Of a DNA stretch of 64,000 bases, positions 18,815-29,891 are shown one piece after another (position 1 is the stretch's first letter; every line of letters begins with the position of its first letter). Both the position numbers and the translations under genes were made by a program. Source of the DNA: Qipengyuania soli (GTDB lineage Bacteria > Pseudomonadota > Alphaproteobacteria > Sphingomonadales > Sphingomonadaceae); the NCBI RefSeq assembly GCF_015529805.1, contig NZ_CP064654.1, positions 1,178,001 to 1,242,000 on the forward strand, given 5' to 3'. The notes beneath the pieces were generated by a model that was given only the letters and a program-made list of their open reading frames with translations, made no database searches and was not told the origin of the DNA.

Positions 18815-21433
18815 ATGAGAAAGCGCTCACTGATCCAGGCCGTCTCCGATGGGGACTCGTCGTCAACCGATGAAATCCTTCTTACAGAGGAGGTTGTCGA
18901 GGAAGCTTCAGACGATGTCTACGAGGCGACGGAGGTGTGGGAAGAGGAACAGCAAACCAATTCCACGCAATGGATTGCCCCCACGGTCGCGATCGTGGCC
19001 ATCGCCGCATGGACTGCTTTCTATGTCTGGGCAAACAGCGCCGCGATGTTCGTCGGCGCGACAGCCCAGCAATGGAGCGGCTGGATTACCTCATGGTCGA
19101 TCCCCGTTCTGCTGGTCGTTTCATTGTGGCTCCTCGCCATGCGCAACTCCACCCGTGAGGCCCAACGTTACGGCGAGGTAGCCTTGTCGCTGCGCGAAGA
19201 ATCGTCGCGGCTCGAGGAACGACTCGTCACTGTGAACCGCGAACTCAGCCTGGCGCGTGAATTCCTGACCTCGCAGACGCGCGATCTCGAATACCTCGGC
19301 CGATCGGCCTCCGAACGGATTTCCGAAAATGCCGATCGCCTCCAGGGCCTTATCAGGCACAATGGTGAGCAGGTCGACGCCATCGCCAAGGTCAGCGAAA
19401 CGGCGCTCGAGAACATGGACCGGCTGCGTGACAACCTCCCGGTCCTCGCTAATTCCGCGAAGGACGTCTCGAACCAGATCGGCAGTGCCGGACGGACCGC
19501 CAAGTCGCAGGTCGACGAATTGATTGAGGGCTTCAAGCGCCTCAACGACTTCGGAGCCGCAAGCGAACGCCAGGTTACTTCGCTGCGCACTCGCGTCGAT
19601 GAAGCGCTCGAAGCGTTCACCGAACAGACCGAACAGCTGGGCACCGTCGCCGACGCACGCTTTGCAACCTTGCGCGAACAGAGCGAGGTTTTCCGTGCCG
19701 ACCTCGACAGCCGCGAAGTCGATGCACTCGCTTCGATTCGCGCGCGCGCCGATGCGCTTCGTGCCGAACTGGAATCGGCGCGCGTGGCTGCCGATGCGGA
19801 ACACGAGGCCGCGCTCGCTACCCTGCGCGAACGGATCCAGAGCCTCCAGCTGGAATCCACACGCATCTCTATCGGTGTGAGAGACGGAGAGAAGGCGGCG
19901 ATCGAAGCATGGGGCAGTCAGGTCAACGCGATGGCCGACCGTCTTCGCGAAGCTATCGAGGAGATCCGCAAGATCGACGAATCCGCCCTGGTTGCCGCAA
20001 ATACCAAGCTCAAGGCGTTATTCGAGGAGGCGACTGCGGTCGACGAACGCATCACCGAGCGCAACCGCGCCTTCGACGAACAGAATGCCAAGCGTCGGGT
20101 CGAACTCGAGGAGGCCGAGCAGGCGGCCATCGCCGCGATGCGTTCGCGCCTCGAGACTCTCGACGCCGCGCTCGAGGATCGCCAGCGCTCGCATGCCGAA
20201 AGCGCCCAGGCGCTCGTGCGTGAAGGCGAAAACCTCGTGGCCCGCCTAGCCGAGCTGGGTTCGAGCTTTGCCAAGGTCGAAAGCCAGGGCCGCGAAGCCA
20301 GCGGTGCCATTGCCGACAGCGTCGACGCACTGAACGCCAAGCTGTTGGAAAGCCGCGAGGCCCTTGATGGCACCGACATGGCGGTCGCTGCACTGACCGA
20401 CGCAAGCGTGCGGCTTCTCGAACTCATCCAGGCGAGTGCCAAGCAGGGTCGCGAAATCCTGCCTGAGGCGATGGCGTCGAGTGAACAGCGCCTCACTGCA
20501 ATCGAAACACGCGCCCGGGATATCAAGGCTCTCCTCGAGACTGCCGGCGCTGCAGGCTCGGATGCTGCGGCAAGCATGGAGCTGACCGACCAGCGGGCCC
20601 GCTCTGCAATTGCCGAAATCGAGGCATTCCAGTCCCGATTCGCCGAAACCGCAACCGCGCAAATTGGTAGCATCGAGCGCTTGCGAGACAGCGTTTCTGC
20701 GCTGGGCAGCGAAAATGAGGCCGTTGCCGAGAGAGCTAAGAACGAACTGCGCGCAGCTATCGAACAACTCGAAAGCAGCGCTCGCGACGCGATTGCGGCG
20801 ATCGAGACCGAGCAGGGAGATCGCCTTGCGAAGATCGCCGACCGTGTCGGCGAACAAAGCGCGCAGGCCATCGATCGCGCGCTGGCCGAACATACCGAAC
20901 AGGCGCTGGGCAAGATCGACGAGGCGACCTCTCGTTCGACCAATGCTGGCCGCGAAACTATCCGCATGATGCGCGACCAGCTGGCCAAGGTGAACGAGCT
21001 GACCGGCAATCTGGAAAGTCGCATTGCGCAGGCACGCGAACGTGCGAGCGAGGAGGTCGGGAACGACTTTTCGCGTCGTGTGGCGCTAATTACCGAGAGC
21101 CTGAACTCGAATGCCATCGACATCGCCAAGGCGCTGAGCACCGAGGTAACCGACACCGCCTGGGCGAGCTACCTGCGCGGGGATCGGGGCATCTTCACTC
21201 GCCGTGCGGTACGACTGCTGGACAACACCGAGGCGCGCGAGATTGCCGAGCTTTACGACACCGACCACGATTTCCGAGAGCATGTCAGCCGCTACATCCA
21301 TGACTTCGAATCGATGCTGCGCACCATGCTCTCGACCCGCGACGGTCACGCACTCAGCGTGACGCTGCTGTCGAGCGACATGGGCAAGCTCTACGTGGCG
21401 ATGGCGCAGGCACTGGAACGCCTGCGGCAATAA
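18815..21433 (+). CDS. Large coiled-coil inner-membrane protein
   Basis: An 872-residue protein with an acidic N-terminal segment (about 1-50, many Glu and Asp), two transmembrane helices (about 53-75 and 90-110), then about 600 residues of nearly continuous coiled coil rich in Ala, Glu, Arg, Gln and Ser. A compact C-terminal domain of about 110 residues is not coiled coil (WASYLRGDRGIFTRRAVRLL, YDTDHDFREHVSRYIHDFE). Topology suggests a long cytoplasmic rod anchored in the inner membrane. I do not know its function. It is divergent from the Hpt gene with 72 bases between them. It resembles the signalling region of chemoreceptors only in composition; no MCP hairpin signature is present. Confidence 0.85.
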   Translation: MRKRSLIQAVSDGDSSSTDEILLTEEVVEEASDDVYEATEVWEEEQQTNSTQWIAPTVAIVAIAAWTAFYVWANSAAMFVGATAQQWSGWITSWSIPVLLVVSLWLLAMRNSTREAQRYGEVALSLREESSRLEERLVTVNRELSLAREFLTSQTRDLEYLGRSASERISENADRLQGLIRHNGEQVDAIAKVSETALENMDRLRDNLPVLANSAKDVSNQIGSAGRTAKSQVDELIEGFKRLNDFGAASERQVTSLRTRVDEALEAFTEQTEQLGTVADARFATLREQSEVFRADLDSREVDALASIRARADALRAELESARVAADAEHEAALATLRERIQSLQLESTRISIGVRDGEKAAIEAWGSQVNAMADRLREAIEEIRKIDESALVAANTKLKALFEEATAVDERITERNRAFDEQNAKRRVELEEAEQAAIAAMRSRLETLDAALEDRQRSHAESAQALVREGENLVARLAELGSSFAKVESQGREASGAIADSVDALNAKLLESREALDGTDMAVAALTDASVRLLELIQASAKQGREILPEAMASSEQRLTAIETRARDIKALLETAGAAGSDAAASMELTDQRARSAIAEIEAFQSRFAETATAQIGSIERLRDSVSALGSENEAVAERAKNELRAAIEQLESSARDAIAAIETEQGDRLAKIADRVGEQSAQAIDRALAEHTEQALGKIDEATSRSTNAGRETIRMMRDQLAKVNELTGNLESRIAQARERASEEVGNDFSRRVALITESLNSNAIDIAKALSTEVTDTAWASYLRGDRGIFTRRAVRLLDNTEAREIAELYDTDHDFREHVSRYIHDFESMLRTMLSTRDGHALSVTLLSSDMGKLYVAMAQALERLRQ

Positions 21434-21437
21434 GACT

Positions 21438-21710
21438 TCAGCGGGCGTCGGGGCCGAAGAAGATCAGGTCCTGCGGGACGATCCAGCCATTGATGTAATT
21501 GAGGACGTAGGCGGTTGTCAGAACCGCCGCGATGATCATTGCACGCAGCATCAGGCGGCCCGGACGAAAATCGACCGGCGCGCTATCGGCCTGTCCGGGG
21601 ACCTTCTCCGCACCGACCTCATCATGGGTTTTCACCCCGAACGGGAGCAGCAGGAATGCGCTGAAGACGAGGAAGAGGAAATAGATCGCGAGGATACTGG
21701 TCCACTGCAT
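21438..21710 (-). CDS. DUF1467 family small membrane protein
   Basis: A 90-residue inner-membrane protein with two hydrophobic helices (about 5-27 and 58-80) and the family-like segment LPFGVKTHDEVG. The ATG at 21710 lies 7 bases after the rnj stop, making it the last gene of the nuo-birA-coaX-rnj run. DUF1467 genes commonly follow this set in sphingomonads (from memory). Function unknown. Confidence 0.85.
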   Translation of the reverse strand: MQWTSILAIYFLFLVFSAFLLLPFGVKTHDEVGAEKVPGQADSAPVDFRPGRLMLRAMIIAAVLTTAYVLNYINGWIVPQDLIFFGPDAR

Positions 21711-21717
21711 GGCCGGC

Positions 21718-23367
21718 TCACATGTTGGGGAGGATGACGCGAACCTGCGGACGCTTGCCCGACCAGCGCTGTGCCGCACGGCGGGCCGCGAGCCTTGCCG
21801 CTTCGTGGATCGATCCCGGCTCCTTGCGGTCCTTGCCCTTCAGCTTGCCGAGCGCCTCGCTAATGTCGTTCTGCGCCTCCGCGATGAACTCGGGATAGTC
21901 CTCGTCCAGCGGGAGGCCGAGGCTGTCGATGCGAGGGTTAAGATTGCCGTCGAGCGCCACGATAACCACACCTTCGCGCATGATCCGGCGCCGCATGGCA
22001 ATCGCTTCACCGTCTGCCGGCACTATAATGTCGCCGTCGAGAACGAGCCGCCCTGCCCTTACCTCAGCAATCTTTCCGGGTGCCCCCGGTGCGAGGCGCA
22101 CGAGATCGCCGTTCTGCTGCACGACCTGTGCCGGGATGCCCGTCGATTTCCCGAGACGTCCCTGCTCCTGCATGTGGCGCATCTCGCCATGAACGGGCAC
22201 AAGGATGTCGGGGCGCAGCCATCCGTAGAGCGCCTCAAGTTCCGGTCGCCCAGGGTGACCCGAAACATGGATCATGCTCTGCCGGTCGGTGACCATGGTG
22301 ATGCCGCGAGCGGCCAGACGGTTCTGGACTACGCCGATGGAGATTTCATTGCCCGGGATCTGGCGGCTGGAAAACAGCACCACATCGCCTGCTGAAAGCT
22401 CGAGCGGATGGTTCTCCTCGGCAATGCGGGCAAGCGCGGCTCTTGGCTCGCCTTGCCCGCCTGTGGCAAGGATGAGCAGTTCGCCACGCGGCAAGCGCAT
22501 GGCCGTGTCGAAGTCGACCGGTTCGGGGAAATCGGTGAGATAGCCATTGTCCTGCGCCACCTCGATGATGCGGTCGAGCGATCGACCGGCGACGCAGACC
22601 TTGCGCCCGGTCTCTCGCGCGACCTCGCCCAGAGTCTGGAGACGAGCGACATTGCTAGCGAAAGTCGTGACCAGCACGCGCTTCCCCGAGTGCCTCCCGA
22701 CTTCCTCGAGCAGGCCCTTGTAGACAGCACCTTCCGAGCCGCTCGGAGCCGGATTGAAGACATTGGTGCTGTCGCAGACCAGCGCCAGAACACCCTCGTC
22801 GCCGATGGCAGTGAGTTCTTCCTCAGTGGTCGGTTCGCCGATGATGGGATCTTCGTCGAGCTTCCAGTCGCCGGTATGGAAGATGCGGCCGTGGGGCGTT
22901 TCGATCAGTAGAGCATTGCCCTCGGCGATCGAGTGCGCGAGCGGGATGTAGGTGATGCCGAACGGACCCACCTGGAGCCTACCGTGATCGTCCTCGATTA
23001 CGTGCAGTTCGATGTCATCGGCGATCCCCGCTTCCTCGAGCTTGCGCAGGACCAGGTCAGCCGTAAACGGCGTCGCGTAGATCGGCACGCCGAGGTCGGC
23101 GGCAAAATAGGGCACGGCGCCGATGTGGTCCTCGTGTGCATGGGTCAGGACGATGGCGTCGAGCTTGTCCGAACGCTCCTCGATGAACTGCAGGTCGGCG
23201 AAAACGAGATCAACGCCAGGATACTGGTCACCCGAGAAGGTCATACCAAGATCCACCATGATCCAGCGGCCCTGGCAGCCGTAGAGGTTCACGTTCATGC
23301 CGATCTCGCCCGACCCGCCGAGGGCCAGGAACAGCAGTTCGTCTTCCGGGGTGAAATCCTTCTTCAA
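21718..23367 (-). CDS. rnj: Ribonuclease J
   Basis: Metallo-beta-lactamase/beta-CASP ribonuclease with 5'-3' exonuclease and endonuclease activities in RNA maturation and decay. The 549 residues match the family. The metal site [22 protein letters not shown] at the N terminus, the beta-CASP part ([18 protein letters not shown]) and [10 protein letters not shown] are visible. Its ATG overlaps the coaX stop by 4 bases. The window also encodes RNase E, so both degradation enzymes are present, as is normal in this group. Confidence 0.96.
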   Translation of the reverse strand: MKKDFTPEDELLFLALGGSGEIGMNVNLYGCQGRWIMVDLGMTFSGDQYPGVDLVFADLQFIEERSDKLDAIVLTHAHEDHIGAVPYFAADLGVPIYATPFTADLVLRKLEEAGIADDIELHVIEDDHGRLQVGPFGITYIPLAHSIAEGNALLIETPHGRIFHTGDWKLDEDPIIGEPTTEEELTAIGDEGVLALVCDSTNVFNPAPSGSEGAVYKGLLEEVGRHSGKRVLVTTFASNVARLQTLGEVARETGRKVCVAGRSLDRIIEVAQDNGYLTDFPEPVDFDTAMRLPRGELLILATGGQGEPRAALARIAEENHPLELSAGDVVLFSSRQIPGNEISIGVVQNRLAARGITMVTDRQSMIHVSGHPGRPELEALYGWLRPDILVPVHGEMRHMQEQGRLGKSTGIPAQVVQQNGDLVRLAPGAPGKIAEVRAGRLVLDGDIIVPADGEAIAMRRRIMREGVVIVALDGNLNPRIDSLGLPLDEDYPEFIAEAQNDISEALGKLKGKDRKEPGSIHEAARLAARRAAQRWSGKRPQVRVILPNM

Positions 23368-24137
23368 GCGCAGCGCTCCGCAAGGATGGCCAGCCCGTCC
23401 AAAGTCAGGTCGCTGTCGACTTCGTCAAAGAGCTCGGTGTGCTCGTCGAACAGGAGGGCAAGACCTCCCGTTGCGACAACCTTTGCCGGACGACCGATTT
23501 CCTTCTTCATTCGCTCGATGAGTCCTTCGATCAAGGCGACATAGCCCCAGAACACCCCGATCAGCATCTGGTCTTCGGTGTTGCGGCCAATGACCGAGTT
23601 ACTGGTCGGTTTCTGGATGGCAATCCGCGGCAGCTTTGCGGTATTTCCGACTAGCGCATCGAGTGAGAGGTTGATGCCGGGTGCAATGATGCCGCCCTTG
23701 TAGGCACCCTTGAAATCGACGGCATCAAAGGTCGTCGCAGTGCCGAAATCGACCACGATGAGGTCGCCCTCCCACTTCTTGTGCGCGGCGATGGCATTGA
23801 GCGCGCGATCTGCACCAAGCGAACTCGGCAGATCGACGTCGATCTCGATCCCCCATTCGGCCCTGCCCTGCCCCGCGATCAGCGGCGTTACGTCGAAGTA
23901 TTTCTCCGCCAGAACGGTGAGATTGTGGATCGAACGCGGAACGACGGAACCAATGATGATCTGCGTCACGTCCTCGCGCGAATAGCCCTCGATTTCGAGC
24001 AGCTGGAGCAGCCAGACTGCGTATTCGTCGCCTGTTCGGCGCGGATCCGTGGCGATGCGCCAGCGGGTCTTGATCTCGCGCCCGTCGAATAGGGCGAAGA
24101 CCACGTTCGTATTGCCGACATCGGCTGCGAGCAGCAT
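23364..24137 (-). CDS. coaX: Type III pantothenate kinase
   Basis: Phosphorylates pantothenate in the first step of coenzyme A synthesis. The 257 residues begin [19 protein letters not shown], with the phosphate-binding DxGNT motif. [12 protein letters not shown] holds the second conserved motif, and [12 protein letters not shown] and [10 protein letters not shown] complete the ASKHA fold. It lies 3 bases downstream of birA and overlaps rnj by 4 bases. Confidence 0.96.
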   Translation of the reverse strand: MLLAADVGNTNVVFALFDGREIKTRWRIATDPRRTGDEYAVWLLQLLEIEGYSREDVTQIIIGSVVPRSIHNLTVLAEKYFDVTPLIAGQGRAEWGIEIDVDLPSSLGADRALNAIAAHKKWEGDLIVVDFGTATTFDAVDFKGAYKGGIIAPGINLSLDALVGNTAKLPRIAIQKPTSNSVIGRNTEDQMLIGVFWGYVALIEGLIERMKKEIGRPAKVVATGGLALLFDEHTELFDEVDSDLTLDGLAILAERCA

Positions 24138-24140
24138 CGC

Positions 24141-24863
24141 CTATCTCTCCTCGGTAGCGAGCATCACGTCACCGGCGTGGATGGCACGGGTTGAGCCATC
24201 CGCCAAGCGCAGCATCAGCGATCCATCGGGTGCAAGGCCTGCAAAAGCGCCTTCGAGTGGCCGCTCGCCGGGCGGATGGACGGTCAGCGCGGTCCCTGGT
24301 GGATGCGCGACGCTTTCCCAACGCCGAACAAGCGGTTCGATGCCATAGGTCCGCCAGCGTTCCAGTTCGCGGTCGAAAGCTGTCGCAAGATTTGCGGCGA
24401 ACCCATCGCGATCCGGTGCCGGACCAAGCGCCGAAAGAGCCACCGTGCGGCGGTCCGGCAGCTCAGGGGCCCGGGCAAGATTGATGCCCATGCCGACGAT
24501 TATTGCGTCGCCTTCGCGCTCGAGCAGGATCCCTGCAAGCTTCGCTCCGCCGAGCAAAAGGTCATTGGGCCACTTCAGTTGCAGTGCACCGGGCTCGACG
24601 AGGTAAGGCACAACCGCCTCATACGCCGCCAGCCCCGCCACGAGCGCAAGCGACGCCGGCGCCGGATCACGGCTCCCGAGGCGCACGACGGTCGAGCCCA
24701 TGAAATTCCCTGTCCCGTCGAACCAGGTGCGTCCCTGGCGTCCCCTGCCCGCAACCTGCCAGTCGGCGACGAGCCAGTCCCCTTCGCGCACAGCCTCGCC
24801 AGCGCGCAACTGCGCGGCGAGGTCCGAATTGGTCGAGCCGGTTTCGACGAGTGTGCGGATCAC
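24141..24863 (-). CDS. birA: Biotin--[acetyl-CoA-carboxylase] ligase
   Basis: Attaches biotin to biotin-dependent carboxylases. The GTG at 24863 gives 240 residues beginning M-IRTLVETGSTNSD and makes a GTGA overlap with the nuoN stop. A TTG at 24902 would extend 39 bases into nuoN and is less likely. The biotinyl-AMP loop GRGRQGRTW and KWPNDLL are intact, as is the C-terminal domain (GTALTVHPPGE). There is no N-terminal winged helix, so this form is an enzyme only and not a repressor. Confidence 0.94.
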   Translation of the reverse strand: MIRTLVETGSTNSDLAAQLRAGEAVREGDWLVADWQVAGRGRQGRTWFDGTGNFMGSTVVRLGSRDPAPASLALVAGLAAYEAVVPYLVEPGALQLKWPNDLLLGGAKLAGILLEREGDAIIVGMGINLARAPELPDRRTVALSALGPAPDRDGFAANLATAFDRELERWRTYGIEPLVRRWESVAHPPGTALTVHPPGERPLEGAFAGLAPDGSLMLRLADGSTRAIHAGDVMLATEER

Positions 24864-26323
24864 ATCGCGAGCGTGAAGGATGCCGCTGCCTGCGCTGCCC
24901 AATTGCCGAGCGGGATCGTGAGCAGGTAACCGAGCGGCGAAATGACCGCGACACTAAGGCCCAGCACGATCCAGTGGCTGATCGGGCTTTCAGTCTCCAC
25001 CTCGCGGGTCGGTTCGTCGAAGAACATCACCTTGATGAACTTGAGGTAGTAGAACGCGCCGATCACGCTCGCCGCGATACCGATGGCAGCGAGCGGGACG
25101 AGATTGGCCTGCACGGCAGTCTGGAACACAACGAACTTGCCCCAGAAGCCGAACAGCGGCGGGATACCGGCAAGGCTGAACATCAGCGCGAGCAGGCACC
25201 ATGCGAGCGCCGGACGCCTGGTCGAGAGGCCGGAAATATCGGCAAAGGTTTCAAGCTGGTTCCCCATCGGATCGCGCAGCATGAGGAGCGCAGTGAAGCT
25301 TCCGACGGTCATCGCGACATAGATCGCGAGATAGGTGAGCACTGCTGCGACACCCGCTGGACTTGCTGCTACCAAGCCAATGAGGATGAAGCCGACATTG
25401 TTGATCGACGAATAGGCGAGCAGTCGCTTGAGGTTTTGCTGAGCGATAGCCCCTGCAGCGCCGATCAGGATCGATGCGAGCGCCATGAACCCCACGATCT
25501 GGCGCCAGCTGTCGACTTCGCCCGCGAAAGGCTCCATCGCCATGCGCACCAGCATGCTCATCGCTGCCACCTTGGGGGCGCTGGCGAAGAACGCGGTGAC
25601 CGGTGTCGGGGCGCCCTCGTAGACGTCCGGGGTCCACATGTGGAACGGCACCGCACTGACCTTGAAGGCAAGCCCGGCAAGCACGAACACGACACCGAAC
25701 AGCGCGCCGGACGAGAACTGTGTCTCGAAAGCAGCGCGAATGCCCTCGTAGTTGGTACTGCCGGTGAAACCGTAGATCAGGCTCACACCATACAGGATGA
25801 TGCCCGAGGCCAGCGCGCCGAGGACGAAGTACTTGAGGCCTGCCTCGTTCGAGCGGGCATCCTGCTTGAGGAAGCTCGCCAGCACGTAGCTCGACAGGCT
25901 CGACATCTCGAGACCGATATAGAGCGTCATCAGGTCGGTGGCCGAAACCATCATGCCCATGCCGATGGCATTGAAGAGCATCAGCACCGGGTATTCGACC
26001 CGATAGGCATTGCCCTGCGCGAAGAAGCGCGGGGTAACGACCAGCACGGCAGCGGTCGCAACGTAGATGAGGATCTTGGCGAAGCTGCCGAACGCGTCGG
26101 CCCGGTAGAGGTCGCCGAACGCGCGGCCTGCGACTTCGCCGGTCGCGAGATCGAACAGGTGCGCGCTGAAGGCGGTGGCGCCGAGCAACGCGACCACGGC
26201 TGCTGCGGTCACGGCGCGCGCGGTCTTGGTGCCACCCCATGCCGCAACGAGCAGCAATACGAGGCCGGTGAGCGAAAGACCGACTTCGACGCCGGTAAAG
26301 TAGAGCGAACTAGCGTAGGACAT
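24860..26323 (-). CDS. nuoN: NADH-quinone oxidoreductase subunit N
   Basis: Antiporter-like proton-translocating subunit of complex I. The 487 residues form about 14 membrane helices. Typical blocks are AYSSINNVGFILIG (which follows the broken-helix lysine region LKRLLAYSS), SAVPFHMWTPDVYEGAPTP and LAGIPPLFGFWGKF. It overlaps the nuoM stop by one base and birA by 4 bases. Confidence 0.97.
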   Translation of the reverse strand: MSYASSLYFTGVEVGLSLTGLVLLLVAAWGGTKTARAVTAAAVVALLGATAFSAHLFDLATGEVAGRAFGDLYRADAFGSFAKILIYVATAAVLVVTPRFFAQGNAYRVEYPVLMLFNAIGMGMMVSATDLMTLYIGLEMSSLSSYVLASFLKQDARSNEAGLKYFVLGALASGIILYGVSLIYGFTGSTNYEGIRAAFETQFSSGALFGVVFVLAGLAFKVSAVPFHMWTPDVYEGAPTPVTAFFASAPKVAAMSMLVRMAMEPFAGEVDSWRQIVGFMALASILIGAAGAIAQQNLKRLLAYSSINNVGFILIGLVAASPAGVAAVLTYLAIYVAMTVGSFTALLMLRDPMGNQLETFADISGLSTRRPALAWCLLALMFSLAGIPPLFGFWGKFVVFQTAVQANLVPLAAIGIAASVIGAFYYLKFIKVMFFDEPTREVETESPISHWIVLGLSVAVISPLGYLLTIPLGNWAAQAAASFTLAM

Positions 26324-27894
26324 CAGTGCGCTCCCTCCTCGGCTGCGGCGGGTTCGCCATGGGTCTCACCATGCGAGGCGGCAATGTAATTGGCATTATG
26401 CTCTTTCGGAGTGCCGACCTTGTTGTCGGAATCGTAGTCTGGCGCGGCGCGCGCAATGCGCGCTTCCAGCGCTGCGATGTCCTGGCGCATCGGGGCAAGG
26501 AAACTTTCCGGATACACGCCCATCCACAGCACCGCTGCTGCGATCGGGGCAAGCATGGCCCATTCACGCGCATTCAGATCGAGCATGCGTGCAGCATCGT
26601 CGTTGACCTGCGCCCCGAAGGCCACGCGGCGATAGAGGTACAGCATGTAGGCCGCACCAAGGATAATGCCGGTGGTGCAAACCAGCGTCACGAAGGTCGA
26701 AACCTTGTAGATGCCGGCCAGCGCCAGGAATTCTCCGACGAAGTTGCTCGTGCCAGGAAGGCCGACCGAGGCCATGGTGAAGAGCATGAAGAACAGCGCA
26801 TATTTGGGCATGTTGATCGCCAGCCCGCCGTAGCGCGAGATCTCGCGGGTGTGCAGGCGGTCGTAGATCACGCCGACGCAGAGGAAGAGCGCGCCAGACA
26901 CCAGGCCGTGACCGAGCATGACCATCATCGCGCCTTCGAGGCCCTGCGAATTGAAGGCGAACAGACCGACGGTCACAATCGCCATGTGCGCGACCGAGGA
27001 ATAGGCGATGAGCTTCTTCATGTCGTGCTGCACCAGCGCGACGAGCGAGGTGTAAACCACCGCAATCATCGACAGGGCGAAGATGAGCCATGCGAACTGC
27101 GCGGAAGCATCGGGGAACATCGGCAGGCTGAAGCGGATGAAACCGTATCCGCCCAGCTTCAACAGGACGCCTGCCAGGATCACCGAACCTGCGGTCGGCG
27201 CCTGCACGTGGGCGTCGGGGAGCCAGGTGTGGACCGGCCACATCGGCATCTTCACCGCGAAGCTGGCGAAGAAGGCCAGCCACAGCCAGGTCTGCGCCTG
27301 CGGGCTGAAGTCGTAGTTGAGCAGCGTCGGGATGTCGGTGGTGTTCGCCTCGTTCACCATCCACATCATCGCGATCAGCATCAGCACCGAGCCGAGCAGC
27401 GTGTAGAGGAAGAACTTATACGAGGCGTAGATGCGGTTATCTCCGCCCCACACGCCGATGATCAGGTACATCGGGATCAGGCCGGCCTCGAAGAAGATGT
27501 AGAACAGGAACATGTCCTGCGCGGCGAAAACGCCGATCATCAGTACTTCCATTAGCAGGAAGGCGGCCATGTATTCGCCCACGCGCTTGGTAATCGCGTC
27601 CCAGCTGGCAAGGATGCAGATCGGCATCAGGAAGACGCTGAGCATGATCAGCATCAGCGCGATGCCATCGATGCCGAGGGCGTAGCTGAAACCGGCGAAA
27701 ATCTCGGCCCGCTCGGTGAACTGCCACTGCGCGCCGCCGATGTCGTAGTTCAGCCACAGCAGGATGCCGAGCGCGAGGTCGAACAGGGTTGCGCCGAGCG
27801 CCACCATGCGCGCGCTCTGCGCACCCAGGAAAAGACAGGCAATGGCACCGGCAAGCGGAACCGCGAGCATCAGAGAGAGGATGGGGAACTCCAT
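26323..27894 (-). CDS. nuoM: NADH-quinone oxidoreductase subunit M
   Basis: Second antiporter-like membrane subunit of complex I, 523 residues. Recognised segments are EAGLIPMYLIIGVWGG, KMPMWPVHTWLPDAHVQAPT, KKLIAYSSVAHM and GLPGTSNFVGEFL. The C-terminal 60 residues are charged and Glu/Ala/His-rich (ending AAAEEGAH), longer than in E. coli and apparently a cytosolic tail. It overlaps nuoL and nuoN by one base each. Confidence 0.97.
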   Translation of the reverse strand: MEFPILSLMLAVPLAGAIACLFLGAQSARMVALGATLFDLALGILLWLNYDIGGAQWQFTERAEIFAGFSYALGIDGIALMLIMLSVFLMPICILASWDAITKRVGEYMAAFLLMEVLMIGVFAAQDMFLFYIFFEAGLIPMYLIIGVWGGDNRIYASYKFFLYTLLGSVLMLIAMMWMVNEANTTDIPTLLNYDFSPQAQTWLWLAFFASFAVKMPMWPVHTWLPDAHVQAPTAGSVILAGVLLKLGGYGFIRFSLPMFPDASAQFAWLIFALSMIAVVYTSLVALVQHDMKKLIAYSSVAHMAIVTVGLFAFNSQGLEGAMMVMLGHGLVSGALFLCVGVIYDRLHTREISRYGGLAINMPKYALFFMLFTMASVGLPGTSNFVGEFLALAGIYKVSTFVTLVCTTGIILGAAYMLYLYRRVAFGAQVNDDAARMLDLNAREWAMLAPIAAAVLWMGVYPESFLAPMRQDIAALEARIARAAPDYDSDNKVGTPKEHNANYIAASHGETHGEPAAAEEGAH

Positions 27895-29885
27895 CAGAAC
27901 AGCACCCAGGTGATCGCGGCGACGAGCCCGAGGAGCATCACCAGCGCATAGCTATAGAGATATCCGGTCTGGAACTTGCGTGCTCCTATCGAGCCCTGCT
28001 CGACCACCCAGGCAATGCCGTTGGGGCCGAAGCGGTCGATCGTGCCGATGTCGCCAAGTTTCCAGAACTGGCGGCCCAGCCAGAAGGCGGGGACGACGAA
28101 GAGGTAGTGGTAGAGCTCGTCGAAATACCACTTGTTGTAGAGGAAGCGGTACACCGGACCGAGCTGCTCCACGGCCTTGCCCGGGATGCTGGTGTCCTTG
28201 ATGTAGGCCATCCAGGCAGTGAACAGGCCGAGCAGCATGACGACGGTCGCCGCCAGCTTCACCCACAGCGGAACGCCGTGCATGGCATGCATCAGGCCCT
28301 GGTTGTAGAAGATCGAGCCGCCCCAGAATTCCGGGCTTTCGAGGAAGTAGGGGCTGAAAACCCATCCTGCGAACACTGCACCCAGGCTGAGTATGCCCAG
28401 CGGGATCAGCATGGTCAGCGGGCTTTCGTGCGGGTGGTATCCGCCAGTAGTGTCTTCCCCGGCCTCTTCGGGCGTCTTGTGGACGCTGTGCTGGATGTGC
28501 TCGCTCTCGATCCAGCGGGCCTTGCCCCAGAAGGTGAGGAACATCAGGCGCCAGCTGTAGAAGCTGGTCAGCAGTGCAGCGAAGGCGCCCATCCAGAAGG
28601 CGAAATTGCCCAGTTCGGTGCCACGCGCGAAGGCGGCTTCGAGAATCGCATCCTTCGAGTGGAAGCCGGCGAACCCTGCATGGATCCAGTAAATGCCGAC
28701 GCCGGTGATCGCCAGCGTGCCGGCCATCATCGCCCAGAAGGTCAGCGGGATGTGCTTACGCAGGTCGCCGTAATAGCGCATGTCCTGCTCGTGGTGCATC
28801 GCGTGGATGACCGAGCCGGCACCGAGGAACAGCAGCGCCTTGAAGAAGGCGTGCGTGAACAGGTGGAACATGGCCGCGCCATAGGCACCGACGCCCGCAG
28901 CAAAGAACATGTAGCCGAGCTGCGAGCAGGTCGAATAGGCGATGACGCGCTTGATGTCCCACTGCGTCGTGCCGACGGTCGCGGCAAAGATACAGGTGGC
29001 GGCGCCGACGAAGGTAACCATCGAGAGTGCGACGGGCGCCGTCTCGAACATCGGCGACAGGCGGCAGACCATGAACACGCCTGCGGTCACCATGGTCGCG
29101 GCGTGGATCAGCGCGGACACCGGCGTCGGGCCTTCCATGGCATCCGGGAGCCATGTGTGGAGGCCCAGCTGCGCCGACTTGCCCATCGCACCGATGAACA
29201 GGAGGATGCAGAGCACATCCATCGTGTGGACGCGATAGCCGAGGAAGCCGATGGTCGCCCCGCTCATGCCGGGCGCGGCCTCGAGGATCGCAGGGATGGA
29301 CACCGTTCCGAATACCCAGAAGGTGCCGAAGATGCCCATCATGAAGCCAAGATCGCCGACACGGTTGACCACGAAGGCCTTGATTGCGGCGGCGTTGGCG
29401 CTGGGCTTCTTGAACCAGAAACCGATCAGCAGGTAGCTCGCGAGGCCCACGCCTTCCCAACCGAAGAACATCTGGACGAGGTTGTCGGCGGTCACCAGCA
29501 TGAGCATGGCGAAGGTGAAGAGCGAGAGGTAGGCGAAGAACCGCGGCTGGTCCGGATCTTCCTCCATGTAGCCCCAGCTGTAGAGGTGGACGAGCGCCGA
29601 GACGGTGGTGATGACCACCAGCATGACCGCAGTCAGCGTGTCGACGCGCAATGCCCAGTCGAAGGCGAGGTCGCCCGAAGCCACCCACTTGAGCACGGGA
29701 ACCACGGCCGGTTCGTAGGAGCCGCCGACGAAGCCGAGGAAGATCGGCCAGCTCAGCGCACAGCTGACGAAAAGCGCGCCGGTTGTCAGCCCCTTGGTGA
29801 AGACGCTGGGCGCGGACTTGTTGACCAGCCCGCCGACGATTGCGGCGAGCAGCGGCAGGAAGACGATTGCGATGATCGGATGCAC
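27894..29885 (-). CDS. nuoL: NADH-quinone oxidoreductase subunit L
   Basis: Largest antiporter-like subunit, 663 residues, with the C-terminal extension that carries the long lateral helix of complex I. Visible motifs are [59 protein letters not shown] and [18 protein letters not shown]. It starts 6 bases after the nuoK stop. Confidence 0.97.
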   Translation of the reverse strand: MHPIIAIVFLPLLAAIVGGLVNKSAPSVFTKGLTTGALFVSCALSWPIFLGFVGGSYEPAVVPVLKWVASGDLAFDWALRVDTLTAVMLVVITTVSALVHLYSWGYMEEDPDQPRFFAYLSLFTFAMLMLVTADNLVQMFFGWEGVGLASYLLIGFWFKKPSANAAAIKAFVVNRVGDLGFMMGIFGTFWVFGTVSIPAILEAAPGMSGATIGFLGYRVHTMDVLCILLFIGAMGKSAQLGLHTWLPDAMEGPTPVSALIHAATMVTAGVFMVCRLSPMFETAPVALSMVTFVGAATCIFAATVGTTQWDIKRVIAYSTCSQLGYMFFAAGVGAYGAAMFHLFTHAFFKALLFLGAGSVIHAMHHEQDMRYYGDLRKHIPLTFWAMMAGTLAITGVGIYWIHAGFAGFHSKDAILEAAFARGTELGNFAFWMGAFAALLTSFYSWRLMFLTFWGKARWIESEHIQHSVHKTPEEAGEDTTGGYHPHESPLTMLIPLGILSLGAVFAGWVFSPYFLESPEFWGGSIFYNQGLMHAMHGVPLWVKLAATVVMLLGLFTAWMAYIKDTSIPGKAVEQLGPVYRFLYNKWYFDELYHYLFVVPAFWLGRQFWKLGDIGTIDRFGPNGIAWVVEQGSIGARKFQTGYLYSYALVMLLGLVAAITWVLF

Positions 29886-29891
29886 CGTGGC

